Shown here: one piece after another, positions 36,341 through 48,180 of the stretch
How positions within the stretch are numbered: the first letter of the stretch is position 1
How the letters are laid out: every line of letters begins with the position of its first letter
From: Taenia hydatigena
Taxonomy: Eukaryota > Platyhelminthes > Cestoda > Cyclophyllidea > Taeniidae
Length of the DNA stretch: 64,000 nucleotides
Direction: 5' to 3'
NCBI GenBank assembly: GCA_036345935.2
Contig: JADWOT020000002.1
Span: 17,248,723-17,312,722, forward strand
Translations under genes and position numbers: made by a program
Notes under the pieces: model-generated
What the model was told of the DNA's origin: nothing
Seen by the model: the letters and a program-made list of their open reading frames with translations, nothing else
Database searches by the model: none

Positions 36341-38985
36341 AGCACCAACTACCGAGCACCAATTCAGTAGCATTGACACCCTACCTCAAGGTTCAAACGC
36401 CAAAATTGGCAGGGTGACGCGTGAAATGATACGGTTTTCACTGCATGTGTCCTCCCCCACCTTCTTTTTCTCATTCTCCCCCTTAGCAGACAGCCAAACA
36501 CTCTACACAAGGCAGGCCCAGACTCAACACTTCCCTTTTCAATCAACTTCTACACCATTTGTTTGCGCACACCACGAAGTACCCATAGTCACGACCCCAC
36601 ATCACAAAGTAAATCAGCAAACACCACCCAAGTTACAGTGAATCTCTGCTGCCAGTAGCAATGCCTACACAAACTAGGCTTCGCCTGTTTGACAGAAATG
36701 TTCATCACCACACCCAACAGCAATGCCTGCTTTGCCTAGATAACCACGCTAACTACAGTTAGTTTTTCTAACCAATCAGCCCCTCCGCCACAAAAACCAC
36801 AACATGCAACTGCCCTCCACCAACTTTGTTGTTTCGAATGCAAAAGGTATTCTTGCTAGCCATAATTTGGTGGCATGAAACACATGCCACGCGCACGTGC
36901 TACATAATGAGGAGAATCGTCTTAATAAAAAAACGCCACAAGAGCAGCCTCAGAAGGTTCAATCATTCCGCGAAAATGCAAATGCATCGATAAACACCGT
37001 ATTCCTGAATGAGAAAGAACAAGTTAATCCATCCTGTGCATGAAAGCACCACTACAATATCGTAGACACACAAAATAACTAACACGTATGCTCCTGACCT
37101 ACGGTTGACTTTGAGAGCTCTTCCAATTTTATTGTAAAGACGCCTAACCAGCAGTTCTTCAGGCGGATTCATTCATACCTCTATTCATTCGCTATGAACA
37201 TGCCCAGAGACTGAAATAACCCGCTTTCATCACTATCCCGAGCCAAGACGGAAGGTGCACTCATTTTATAACAATCGTTGGCCCTCAATCATTGGTAATA
37301 CGACCAATCCAAGTGAGAAGAGAGGCAAAACCACACAACACGCAGCAGAATGCACAAACCAGTCATCCATTTACGACCTTAAACGACCTTACTGCCGTAG
37401 TTGATTAAACTATGAAAAGTCTTTAAAACCTTTTCGATTAATTAAAAGATGCACAAAATCTTTAGCAATAATTCGTGTTTATTCGTTTTAGACATTAATT
37501 TTGCTACATAACATATGCTTGAAGTGAACTGGAACGTACGGGTAAATGACAAATAAAAGCACATGCTGCTATTTGAATTTCTAATACCCGTGTTCATTAT
37601 TCGTGCTTCATAGGCCAGAAGTGAAAAGGCAACTTAGAACCTGGTCTTAGAGCAGCGTGGTCCCTCTCCATAGCGCAACACATCTTTTTCCTTAACTCTT
37701 CTACGATATCCCCCGACGGCTTTTCTCTGGTCTATAATGTGGATGTCAAAGTATACTCAGCCTTCTAATAGTAAGAGCGAAAAGAAAAGGGATAAGAGAC
37801 ATTTGATAGAATCACTTTTGCTATTTGCTGGCAGACTCTTACTGCGTTAAGATGATGCATTTATAAATTATTAATATTTATTGTCAGTTTCCTCATTTGT
37901 GCGCCTCTGTAAATTATCATTTTTTGTACAGTTGCTGCTTAAACTCTATGCTATAGTCAAAATCGCTAGTGCTAGCAGTGCCTATTGTCTTGTCAAAAAT
38001 ACATAAAAATTAAAAGTTTGTTTTACCGGACGAACTGTGAAGTAATTGGTCAGATTTACACGCGGCTTGCGTAAGTGCTGTGCCCTTTCGGGATCATTGT
38101 TTCGATTTAATGGGATCCCATCCGCTGTCAATAATTGGAAATCTAGTAAGTTTTTAGCACCTTTTTAGTTTTTGGTTGTTTGCTGTTATTAGGTTTTCTA
38201 AGTATCGATTCGCTTCCTTTATACACATACTTGCTAGAGTAAACGCAAAGGTCTCTTAATGTGACTGTTAAGACGGTTGCTTTTCAAATGTAAGGTCTCC
38301 TTGCGTGCATTTTTTGCTGTATTGTGATAGACTACGGCCGTTTCGGTAGTATGTGGGACTGTTTATTTTTAATGACGTTGGAATTCGATTAATGAGGCGC
38401 AATTTTGTGGAGAGGAGTTAGAACCTTACCAAGCGCCTAGCAAATACTTGCTTGGTGCTTTCTTGTGATTAAACACCAATCATATGTATACGTGCACAGT
38501 TATGTTCTTGCTTCCTTTATCAGTTTATGTGTTAGACCAACCGTTTCAGAAATAGCTGCAGTTGCTGTGAAAACTTTTTGTTTTGTTGATTCTTTTTACT
38601 GCACATTGTTTCCTGCGATTAAGTAAGATTGTTTAGGTTGCTTTTAAGTGGTTTGTTATTTTAGTAAAAATGATTTGGATTAATGCGGTCCAATTTGATG
38701 AAGGGACTTGGAACTTTGGTAAATTGAGCACAAAAGCCTCATAACGTGACCGTCAGAGCTGCAGTGCTCATCCGCATTCACTTCTTGCTGTATGGCACTT
38801 TAAGCGGTGAATTAAGATTGTTTTGGCAATTTGTAATTGGTTTTCTTTCTAATGGTGGTGGATTTTGTTGAGGGTAGTTTTAACGTTGCTAGGTACGTCG
38901 CAACTACTCATTGTTTTCTCGCTAATAAGTGCCCATAATATTTACGAGCCTTATTATCCCTTTTCTTTGCCCGTTTTCATGCCAG
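36341..38985. other. Intergenic sequence within the unit, no gene identified
   Basis: AT-richer DNA with short frames only. Around 36780-37000 the two units are unusually different from each other (see findings). Confidence 0.4.
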
Positions 38986-40862
38986 AGTAGACGTTGAAGA
39001 AGAAGCTGCTGCAGCAGCAGCGAGCGAGAACCTCGCCTTGCTATCACTTCACACATTTCCCAGGTAAGATTGGATTGTGCTTAATGAGTTGTTGGTGCCT
39101 TTTTTGAGTGCAGCAATAGAATCGATGCGTGGTCTTATGTTGGGTGGAACGGTGCTTTTCTCGTTTACCCGTAGGTCCTTTACCTCACATTGGATGTGTG
39201 ATGAAAGGTGCGCTATTCCCATTACTAAGATATGCGTGTTATTGAAGCAGCACATATGGATGTCGGAGGACTGGGGGTGGGACCAGGGTCATTTGCTGTG
39301 TTGATGTGATCCTTGTTGCGAAAGATGTTGTGTAGAGGACCTTGGTGGTGGCTTGTTCGTAGGTTCCTCAGCTTTGTCGGCATGAGCTGGTGTCTCTGAG
39401 TGAGGTAGATGCAGCAGTGGCAGGAGCGGAGGAATACGGAGTGGCTGGTGGGAAGCTTTGGCATCACTACGCAGACTGTACTTTGTAGCGGTCTTAAATG
39501 TTTGCGTGTTAAGGTGTTTTCTTTTTTTCCCATCAGTAGTTTTGTTTGTGGGTGTTAGCTTTGCGACGCATTGGACCCTCACACATCGGTCTTTACATTG
39601 TTTGTTTTTTTTTCTTTTCAGATGCTACAAACTCACTCTGGTGGTGGTGGTGGTGAAGTGACATTTGATGAGTGTGTGGAATGGTGGGCAATGCAGGATG
39701 TTGGATTTAATCTTGGTGGCGGCGGCTTCTCCATCTGGGTTGTGCGATGTTGGATGTAGGCATGAACGGCACGGACTACTACTGCTATTATGTCTCCATC
39801 TCTTTGTCTTCGCCAGGCGTGGGTGGTTGGGTGGGTGGCGGAGAAGGGAAAGGCTAGAGGAGCTCTGCCGTGGGTGTTTGAAAGAGTGAGGGAGACGTTC
39901 TCTTACGACGACAAATGGAAGCGCTACGGACCAGGGTTCACTGGTGGCAACTGTCGCACATTTTGCTTCCGCAGGTACGGAAATGTTTTTGCTGTTGGAG
40001 GGTGGCAGTTAATTTGTTGCCGACTATGTGGGTGATGAGTATTGGTGCATCATCTCAGAGGAAGTAAGTGAGTAGGTCTCCACTGTTGAATGTGTTGAGC
40101 GCGGTTTGTTGGAGTGTTTTGCCCCTTCCACTACTACTGCGACTTAGCTTTGAGAAGAAGAGTGGATTGAAAAGGAGTGAGTTGGTGGGCGTGAAGAGGA
40201 GGAAGTGAGGAGGGTAGGTGGCGTTTGGGGAGGGAATTTGGCGTGGCTTCCATCCTCTCTGTCCGATTGATTACCCACGGGCGGGGGCGTGTGTGCCAGG
40301 TAGGCGGTCAAGGGAGGAGGGTAAACTCGTAGCGGTCTCTCGCGCAGACCTCGGGGTTAGGTGTGCCCTTGTTGATCTGTGCTTTGCGCATAGGAGGAGG
40401 GCCGGGAAGCATTTTCATCTTACTACTCTTCGGTATTTCATGTGCAATAGGTTCAGAATTCCATGGAGGATGGAGATTTGGTGAGTGCTCTACGGCGGCT
40501 CATCGGCGGTTGGGTGCTGTTGCGTCCACTCAAGTGGCGACTCAACCTTTCTATGCTTTGTCCTCTCCACAGGGTTCTGCTTTCGTCGATGCCGCCGGCG
40601 CCACCGTTGCTGCGCATGCCTGGGCATCACCATCGACGGGGACATTCATTCATCCAACTATTTCTATTGCAACAACGCTTTCGTAAGCCCTTTACATTCA
40701 TTAGCTGTCATTAATGGCGTCTACTCATCTTGTGGATACACAAGAGCTTCAAGATTTTACAGACCCACTGCGAATAATGCGTTTTGTCTAGGTGTAAAAG
40801 TGAATTATCCATATCAAGTTGTCTGCCTTCCTTGGATTTATGTAAAGCCACTATGCAGTTAA
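38986..40862 (+). other. Candidate unidentified multi-exon unit (copy 1)
   Basis: A GC-richer stretch with several strong splice-like sites. 38986-39063 lies between TTCATGCCAG and CAG/GTAAGA and reads DVEEEAAAAAASENLA. An acceptor with a long pyrimidine run ends near 39621. A frame around 39826-39981 reads ETFSYDDKWKRYGPGFTGGN then CRTFCFR, up to GTACGG. A hydrophobic segment (IFILLLFGISCAIG) ends at GTGAGT (40480/40481) and would join in phase to 40573-40682. That exon reads FCFRRCRRRHRCCACLGIT and YFYCNNAF and stays open to 40862. The last two would make a signal peptide plus a Cys/Arg-rich segment. No start codon, full exon chain or family could be established, and the first exon differs by one base in length between units. 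It may be a gene, a decayed gene or a non-coding transcript. Confidence 0.22.
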
Positions 40863-41323
40863 CTTGGTCATTGAAATGCAGGTATTCCCTTGACTTTTAC
40901 AAGTAAGCAAAACCAAACCAACGGTGATATGCTTTTAGCAGGTTATATCAATGCTCATTCAAAATACGGTTTTTTTTTTACAAAAAATCATGGCTGGTAA
41001 GGTGTTATTTTTACAGTTGTCAGGTTCCTTGTATCCTGGAAAGGTAGAAAATCTTGGAGGAAAAGACAAAAAAGTATTTCGCAGCCTTAAAGTGCTAGCA
41101 GTACGCTTACATTCACGTACACTACAGCCACCATGCCAAATTACTCCCTTCTTCAACAATTTTACAACTACCTCCCGAATAAGTGCAAGTTGTTCATCCA
41201 AATGCACAAAGGTAAAAGACGGTTTTGTATTTCAAGCCAAGGGCAGGCGCATGGATGTACATGGAGAAGAAGGTGCGGGAATAGAGGTAGAGCAGGGAAG
41301 TAAATGAAGAAGAGGAGCCTCCC

Positions 41324-41805
41324 TTACGCCGCCTTAACGTAGGTTCGCACACAAACCAGTTCATCTATCTTTACGGTCTAAAATAAAAATGAATTTTAAA
41401 TTTGATGATGGGGAAGTACAAAAATTGTGCTTTATAGCTGTAAAAAACTGCTCTTACCATCTTTAACTCATCGCCTTTAACTTCACGATCGATGTAGACG
41501 GTCCTGTTCTTGCCAACTTGCTGCTGTTTCAGCACTCCACCCTCCAATGTGAAGAGTGACGTCACCTCGCGTGAGTCGGGCGTAACATCCTTAAATTTCT
41601 CACCCAGTTTGAAGATGGTTTCGAAGTTCTTGAAAGAGGTCTCCACTCGCACCTTAAACTTGCCGTCACCCAGATCAGTGATTATCATGTCAGGCTTGAG
41701 TGTATTGCCCAACTTGCGAAGTTCAGGATCCACTCCGAGGCGTTCCATGATTTGGTCGAAACTGTCACTCTTTTCCAGCTTCCAGGTACCGATGAATGGC
41801 TCCAT
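41324..41805 (-). CDS. FABP: Fatty acid-binding protein, 133 aa, two exons (copy 1)
   Basis: A cytosolic lipid carrier of the intracellular lipid-binding family; cestodes take up host fatty acids because they cannot make them. Exon 1 is 41805-41458 (116 codons from ATG), the intron is 80 bases (GTAAGA...TTTTAG), and exon 2 is 41377-41324. The protein starts MEPFIGTWKLEKSDSFDQIM (the family's N-terminal GTWK signature), has EKFKDVTPDSREV in the middle and ends VCVRTYVKAA. The P2-type carboxylate triad is in place: Arg107, Arg127, Tyr129. Length 133 is standard, and a single intron at the position of the third vertebrate FABP intron is known for Echinococcus FABP genes. Closest relatives, judged from memory, are taeniid and Echinococcus FABPs. 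Residue 100 is Asn here and Asp in the second copy. A TATA box and a short leader precede the start. Confidence 0.97.
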
Positions 41806-41867
41806 TACTGACGACTACGCGGTGTGATATGTGTAACTGCGGCTGTAGTATTTGTCGGGGTCTTGTG

Positions 41868-41875
41868 CTTATATA
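41868..41875 (-). promoter_or_regulatory. TATA box of FABP (copy 1)
   Basis: TATATAAG on the minus strand, 63-70 bases upstream of the ATG, predicting a leader of about 35 bases. An E-box-like CACGTG (41886-41891) and CCAAT sequences (ATTGG at 41918-41922) lie further upstream; these are common motifs and prove nothing alone. Confidence 0.65.
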
Positions 41876-41899
41876 CCACCAATGGGCACGTGCACCTGG

Positions 41900-42886
41900 T
41901 GCGTTGCGGTGAGTGATTGGTGAAATCGGACCAATCGTAGTTGAGCGTTGTCGACATTGTTTCCAATGCCAGTGCGTGAGTGGTCCCCGCCAATGCGCAA
42001 TGACGTGTGTGAGCGTCAGCATCCATTCAACATCACTGGAATATCCTGTTGATGTGTTAACCAGTGCAAAGAATGCAAGCAGAGACACTGGCTGAAAGAA
42101 TAGACTTTCAGAAGAAGGATTGACAAGGAATGCATCTCATTTTCACTTTTCTGCAGCTTCCTAAAGTTTCTGGGCGTTTTGTGGTTGGAAGTGGATGAGA
42201 GTACTTAAGACTAGGAAGGGCTTATTAGGTGAGGTGATGTTGAGTCTTGGTAAATGATTTACGATTAACGCCTGTGTCTTTGGTGATAGGTAGTTTATAA
42301 ATGATAAGACTGCAGCAATGGGAATACTTTCGAAGACTGTATTTTGGCGATTATGGTATGGGTACATTTTATGATTAATTGGGAGAGCGCGGAACCAAGT
42401 GCTATCCTGAAGATTAAGCTCTAAGGCTTTTCGCATTTTGTGAGGCGAATGGATATCGCACGATCAGTTAAGCCGGTTGTCCCAATAATGGAAGTGCAAT
42501 AGTCATTGAAGGGTTCTTTAACTGGGAAGACCAAGCAAGTGAGAGACTCAAAGCCTTGTCACCTCAGTGTCTACCCCATTTTTATTCTCCACCCACTAAG
42601 TGTTGCTCCTCTGGAAGTCACTCGGTCTGTGAGCAAACAATTAGGACGCAGTCACCATAGAAAATGAAGAATGATCTAATTTTGTCCCTATCTCAGGTCC
42701 AGTGGATGTACTTGATTGACTTTGTCAGCGTGTATTGTGCAGAGAGCATTTGGTGTCGCATTACTCCCGAATTATACCAACTAGCAAAGAGATCTGATTA
42801 TTCACTGCCTTAAAGAATTTGGTGCTCTCCTCAAAGTGAATAATCAGATGCTTAGTAAGCTGCCTAAAACACGCCAGGGTTGAAAG
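41900..42886. other. FABP upstream region and unit end, no further gene identified
   Basis: Short frames on both strands without recognisable features. Nearly identical to 51108-52095. Confidence 0.4.
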
Positions 42887-42986
42887 NNNNNNNNNNNNNN
42901 NNNNNNNNNNNNNNNNNNNNNNNNNNNNNNNNNNNNNNNNNNNNNNNNNNNNNNNNNNNNNNNNNNNNNNNNNNNNNNNNNNNNNN
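42887..42986. other. Assembly gap, 100 N
   Basis: Exactly 100 N, the customary placeholder for a gap of unknown size. It sits precisely between the two copies of the 9.1-kb unit. Confidence 0.99.
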
Positions 42987-43256
42987 AACCTCAAGATTTT
43001 GCGATCTGATCGTCTGTTTCGAAGTGGTCTAGTGGATAAGACCTGCGAGAAAGTCGCTAGACACGACTGCTGTGCCTACGGATCACGTTGTCAAGCCGTG
43101 TCTGCTATTGCATTGGAAACGTGAAATGAGGGCAAGTCTAGTCAGCAGGTCTGCAATTCAAAGTCGCCTTGACCTGAACCATGAGTGATAGGATTCCCTC
43201 AACCAATGTGGTACCATAGTCTGTTTTATCACGTCATGTCATGCCACATTATAGCA

Positions 43257-43264
43257 TATAAATA
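43257..43264 (+). promoter_or_regulatory. TATA box of the CAP copy 2
   Basis: TATAAATA, identical to copy 1 and 45 bases before the ATG. The promoter appears intact although the coding sequence is not. Confidence 0.55.
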
Positions 43265-43301
43265 GGTGAGACTATCTCGCCCTCCTAGTCTCTTTGCCAC
43301 G

Positions 43302-44487
43302 ATGATATACACACGGAATGGTGAGTTGTTAATTACTTAGTATTTCTCACCATCATCATTCTCGACTGTTGCTCAGCACACTTTTTGCTGTGTCAGGTCT
43401 CTTTGTGAAGCTGTTCTTCAGCCTGATCACTGTCATCGCCATGGTGATGTGCAAGCCACCTACAAAAGCGGAACGAAAACAACTTCTTCAAGCTCATTGG
43501 GAAGTTCGCGAATATGTGCAACCTACTGCCAGCAATATGCGACTAATGGTAAGTTCCTTCCCAACAGCTTCGTGGTTGACTTGATATGTGTTGACACTAT
43601 GATCTCTTTCACGTGAAATTGGTCTTGGCGACGACCCATGGCGCTTGTTTTCATTTGTCTAGAAGTATTCCGAAGAATTGGAGCATCTGGCATATACTTA
43701 GGTCAAGCAGTGCAGCTTCAAACCTCCCTTCTCTTTGGCGTACCGTGGAGTTAAACAAAATATTGTCGTTATCAGTAGGATTAGGCCACCTATTACTGAA
43801 GGCGTGTGTACCTGGAATAAAGAAGGCAAACAATACAATTATTATTACAACAATTGCACAGGGGTTTGTAGTCACTATACGCAGGTGAGAAAAATGTGTG
43901 TGTGTGTGTGTGTGTGTGTGTGAGTCATTCATGTTATGCAGTGTGGATGCAGTCCCATCCACACAGCCACTCGCTCCTCATTACTGAGTGTCTATTTGAA
44001 AGGTTGTGTGGATAGAAGAAGTGTAAAAGAGCGGATTCATGTGCATGATGGTGTGATATTGGATGGTTTAGTACGAGATAGTACGTCTTATCATGCCTTC
44101 TTTCCCTCCCCATGAACAGCTGGTTTGGGCAACCACAAGTGAGGTGGGCTGTGCAATGCAGCAATGTAATGACATTATACCTGGTTTACAGAATCCACAA
44201 TATTTGATTGCGTGTGATTACAGGCCTGGGTAAGTTTATTTTCTTTTGATGATGTGACTGTTGCGAAGCCTGTAGATACACTGCTATGTGCTCACTCCTT
44301 TAGAGGGAACCACGGAGGACAGCGGCCGTATGAGGCTGGACCCAGCTGCAGTGATTGCCCTGAAAGATATACTTGTATCGGCAACCAATGCGTCAAAAAG
44401 CGAAGAGACCGTCTACTTCACCCGACACTTACATCGAAGAATCACAGAAAGTTAACTGTGCCAGCCTGTGTAGTTTATAAGGACTAG
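43302..44487 (+). pseudogene. CAP-domain gene copy 2, premature stop in exon 3
   Basis: Exons by homology: 43302-43320, 43397-43548, 43663-43884, 44120-44229, 44304-44487, with all splice sites kept. One base change (TGG to TAG, A at 43700) turns Trp70 into a stop at 43699-43701. The product would be a 69-residue peptide made of the signal peptide and first helices, without the CAP1/CAP2 core. The other exon differences from copy 1 are few (for example Gly to Glu in the CPGRYTC stretch and Val to Leu in KNHRKVTV). The stop could be a real null allele, a recent pseudogene, or a base error. No alternative start or exon skip would restore the full domain: exon 3 is 222 bases and in phase, but skipping it removes a third of the fold. 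Confidence 0.85.
43895..43922 (+). repeat. (TG)14 microsatellite in CAP copy 2 intron 3
   Basis: 28 bases of TG, three units shorter than in copy 1. Confidence 0.97.
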
Positions 44488-44645
44488 CCTTCCACCGTCT
44501 GTACTGGTTGTAGTTAAAATTATGTACAACAAATCAAACGGCATCCCTCAAAACACTCCAACCACCCTTCTCCACCTTTCCACCTTTTAAGCTTTTCTAC
44601 TTCTCGGGTATGTTTTTTTTTCACTTTCTACCCTTTCTTCGGCAG

Positions 44646-44651
44646 AATAAA
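44646..44651 (+). promoter_or_regulatory. Polyadenylation signal AATAAA (CAP copy 2)
   Basis: Same position relative to the stop codon as in copy 1, apart from a one-base difference in a T run. Confidence 0.5.
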
Positions 44652-47600
44652 TGCATACAAACACACACGTTGATGAATGTTGCTAAAAGGCGATAGTGTG
44701 TGCGGCGTGTGGTGGAAAGGGCACATTGCAGGACGTAAAGTTGGGAGTAGAGCGAAGGAGGTGATGAGAAGGTGAGGGTCTTGGGGATAGTGATGTGCGA
44801 GGTGGAGATGAAGGAGATGTTTGCTCCAAGAACAGAAGTGCACGAGCTGTAAAGACAGTTCGAACGTTAAAATTCGCTGCCATAATGTAGATTGAATTAG
44901 GAGCACATCGCAAATACGCCTAATGTTCGAAAAATATCCGCTATGGGGAGCAGAGATTTGCTCAACAGATGAGTCGGCAGAGTGCAATCAATGGAATTTC
45001 GTTGCTTTTGCGTTCGTAGATGAATTACATCCCATGCACTATTGCGTTTGGAATGTTGACAGAAAGTAAAGCTTATCGTACCTTGAAAATGCCTATGTAG
45101 TGGACTATTGGGACCTGTGGTTCGACACAGGCGGCTGTTTAAGCAAAAGTATTTTCTGTCAGTTTTCGCCTTACCCAACTTTACATCGAGTGGGTTGTCA
45201 AGACTTATGTGAACACGTATTGCCGATGAAGTACTAAATGAAAGGATGTGACATGTCTACGTGTCTGAGTGACGATGCTACATGTTTAGCAAGGGGGTCG
45301 AGTCCGCAATCTTAAATGCTTAATTTCACTAAGATCTGTTCAATATAATTTGACCACGAATGCATCATTTTTATCTAGCTTGGTGTGTTGATGTTATGCA
45401 AAAAGAGTGGACGGATGGCTACATGGATGGCCAGTTGTAATGTGCATGTAGGAACACGAGAATGTCCAAAAAATTGTAGACATTCTTTAAGCGTCAAGTC
45501 GATGCACATGCTTGCAATTAGTTTCGACGTTGATAAAGCACCAACTACCGAGCACCAATTCAGTAGCATTGACACCCTACCTCAAGGTTCAAACGCCAAA
45601 ATTGGCAGGGTGACGCGTGAAATGATACGGTTTTCACTGCATGTGTCCTCCCCCACCTTCTTTTTCTCATTCTCCCCCTTAGCAGACAGCCAAACACTCT
45701 ACACAAGGCAGGCCCAGACTCAACACTTCCCTTTTCAATCAACTTCTACACCATTTGTTTGCGCACACCACGAAGTACCCATAGTCACGACCCCACATCA
45801 CAAAGTAAATCAGCAAACGCCACCCAAGTTACAGTGAATCTCTGCTGCCAGTAGCAATGCCTACACAAACTAGGCTTTGCCTGTTTGACAGAAATGTTCA
45901 TCACCACACCCAACAGCAATGCCTGCTTTGCCTAGATAACCACGCTAACTACAGTTAGTTTTTCTAACCAATCAGCCCCTCCGCCACAAAAACCGCAGCA
46001 TACAACTGTCCATCACCAGCTTTTTTGTTTTGAATGCAAAAGGCATTGTTGCTAGCCATGATTTGGTGGCATGAAACACATGCCACGCGCACGTGATACA
46101 TAATGAGGAGAATCGTCTTAATAAGAAACGTTACAAGATCAGCCTCAGAAGGTTCAATCAAATCGTGAAAATGCAAGTGCATCGATAAACACCGTATTCC
46201 TGAATGAGAAAGAATAAGTTAATCCATTCTGTGCATGAAAGCACCACTACAATATCGTAGACACACAAAATAACTAACACGTATGCTCCTGACCTACGGT
46301 TGACTTTGAGAGCTCTTCCAATTTTATTGTAAAGACGCCTAACCAGCAGTTCTCCAGGCGGATTCATTCATACCTCTATTCATCCGCTATGAACATGCCC
46401 ATAGACTGAAATAACCCGCTTTCATCACTATCCCGAGCCAAGACGGAAGGTGCACTCATTTTATAACAATCGTTGGCCCTCAATCATTGGTAATACGACC
46501 AATCCAAGTGAGAAGAGAGGCAAAACCACACAACACGCAGCAGAATGCACAAACCAGTCATCCATTTACGACCTTAAACGACCTTACTGCCGTAGTTGAT
46601 TAAACTATGAAAAGTCTTTAAAACCTTTTCGATTAATTAAAAGATGCACAAAATCTTTAGCAATAATTCGTGTTTATTCGTTTTAGACATTAATGTTGCT
46701 ACATAACATATGCTTGAAGTGAACTGGAACGTACAGGTAAATGACAAATAAAAGCACATGCTGCTATTTGAATTTCTAATACCCGTGTTCATTGTTCGTG
46801 CTTCATAGGCCAGAAGTGAAAAGGCAACTTAGAACCTGGTCTTAGAGCAGCGTGGTCCCTCTCCATAGCGCAACACATCTTTGTCCTTAACTCTTCTACG
46901 ATATCCCCCGACGGCTTTTCTCTGGTCTATAATGTGGATGTCAAAGTATACTCAGCCTTCTAATAGTAAGAGCGAAAAGAAAAGGGATAAGAGACATTTG
47001 ATAGAATTACTTTTGCTATTTGCTGGCAGACTCTTACTGCGTTAAGATGATGCATTTATAAATTATTAATATTTATTGTCAGTTTCCTCATTTGTGCGCC
47101 TCTGTAAATTATCATTTTTTGTACAGTTGCTGCTTAAACTCTATGCTATAGTCAAAATCGCTAGTGCTAGCAGTGCCTATTGTCTTGTCAAAAATACATA
47201 AAAATTAAAAGTTTGTTTTACCGGACGAACTGTGAAGTAATTGGTCAGATTTACACGCGGCTTGCGTAAGTGCTGTGCCCTTCCGGGATCATTGTTTCGA
47301 TTTAATGGGATCCCATCCGCTGTCAATAATTGGAAATCTAGTAAGTTTTTAGCACCTTTTTAGTTTTTGGTTGTTTGCTGTTATTAGGTTTTCTAAGTAT
47401 CGATTCGCTTCCTTTATACACATACTTGCTAGAGTAAACGCAAAGGCCTCTTAATGTGACTGTTAAGACGGTTGCTTTTCAAATGTAAGGTCTCCTTGCG
47501 TGTATTTTTTGCTGTATTGTGATAGACTACGGCCGTTTCGGTAGTATGTGGGACCGTTTATTTTTAATGACGTTGGAATTCGATTAATGAGGCGCAATTT

Positions 47601-48180
47601 TGTGGAGAGGAGTTAGAACCTTACCAAGCGCCTAGCAAATACTTGCTTGGTGCTTTCTTGTGATTAAACACCAATCATATGTATACGTGCACAGTTATGT
47701 TCTTGCTTCCTTTATCAGTTTATGTGTCAGACCAACCGTTTCAGAAATAGCTGCAGTTGCTGTGAAAACTTTTTGTTTTGTTGATTCTTTTTACTGCACA
47801 TTGTTTCCTGCGATTAAGTAAGATTGTTTAGGTTGTTTTTAAGTGGTTTGTTATTTTAGTAAAAATGATTTGGATTAATGCGGTCCAATTTGATGAAGGG
47901 ACTTGTAACTTTGGTAGATTGAGCACAAAAGCCTCATAATGTGACCGTCAGAGCTGCAGTGCTCATCCGCATTCACTTCTTGCTGTATGGCACTTTAAGC
48001 GGTGAATTAAGATTGTTTTGGCAATTTGTAATTGGTTTTCTTTCTAATGGTGGTGGATTTTGTTGAGGGTAGTTTTAACGTTGCTAGGTACGTCGCAACT
48101 ACTCATTGTTTTCTCGCTAGTAAGTGCCCATAATATTTACGAGCCTTATTATCCCTTTTCTTTGCCCGTTTTCATGCCAG
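44652..48180. other. Intergenic sequence of unit copy 2, no gene identified
   Basis: Equivalent to 35456-38985. It includes the diverged patch at about 45975-46190. Confidence 0.4.

Larger units (their letters stand above)
33786..42886 (+). repeat. 9.1-kb unit, copy 1 (ends at the assembly gap)
   Basis: This stretch is nearly identical to 42987-52095 along its full length and holds a complete CAP gene, an unidentified candidate unit and a complete FABP gene. Most lines differ at zero to two positions per 60 bases. Two patches, about 36780-37000 and 39530-40110, differ at roughly one base in ten. The right edge of the homology is the last base before the N run. Confidence 0.95.

Noticed and set aside
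36189..36641. 150-codon forward frame after the CAP gene, present in both 9.1-kb units
   Set aside because: Its preservation follows from the near-identity of the units. In the older copy (17880-18020) the matching DNA has stops in this frame, and no domain or splice site supports it.
39826..39981. DSL (Notch-ligand) domain suggested by YGPGFTGGNCRTFC
   Set aside because: Only the C-x-x-F-C part fits. The spacing to the first cysteine and the rest of the DSL domain do not.
40951..41307. 118-codon forward frame just 3' of FABP, present in both units
   Set aside because: It lies in the FABP 3' flank on the opposite strand, and its repetition is due to the duplication.
41510..41827. 105-codon forward frame opposite FABP exon 1
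   Set aside because: Antisense shadow of the conserved FABP coding exon.
43663..43884. Rescue of CAP copy 2 by skipping exon 3
   Set aside because: The skip would be in phase (222 bases) but removes 74 residues including the HYTQ motif, so a folded CAP domain is unlikely.
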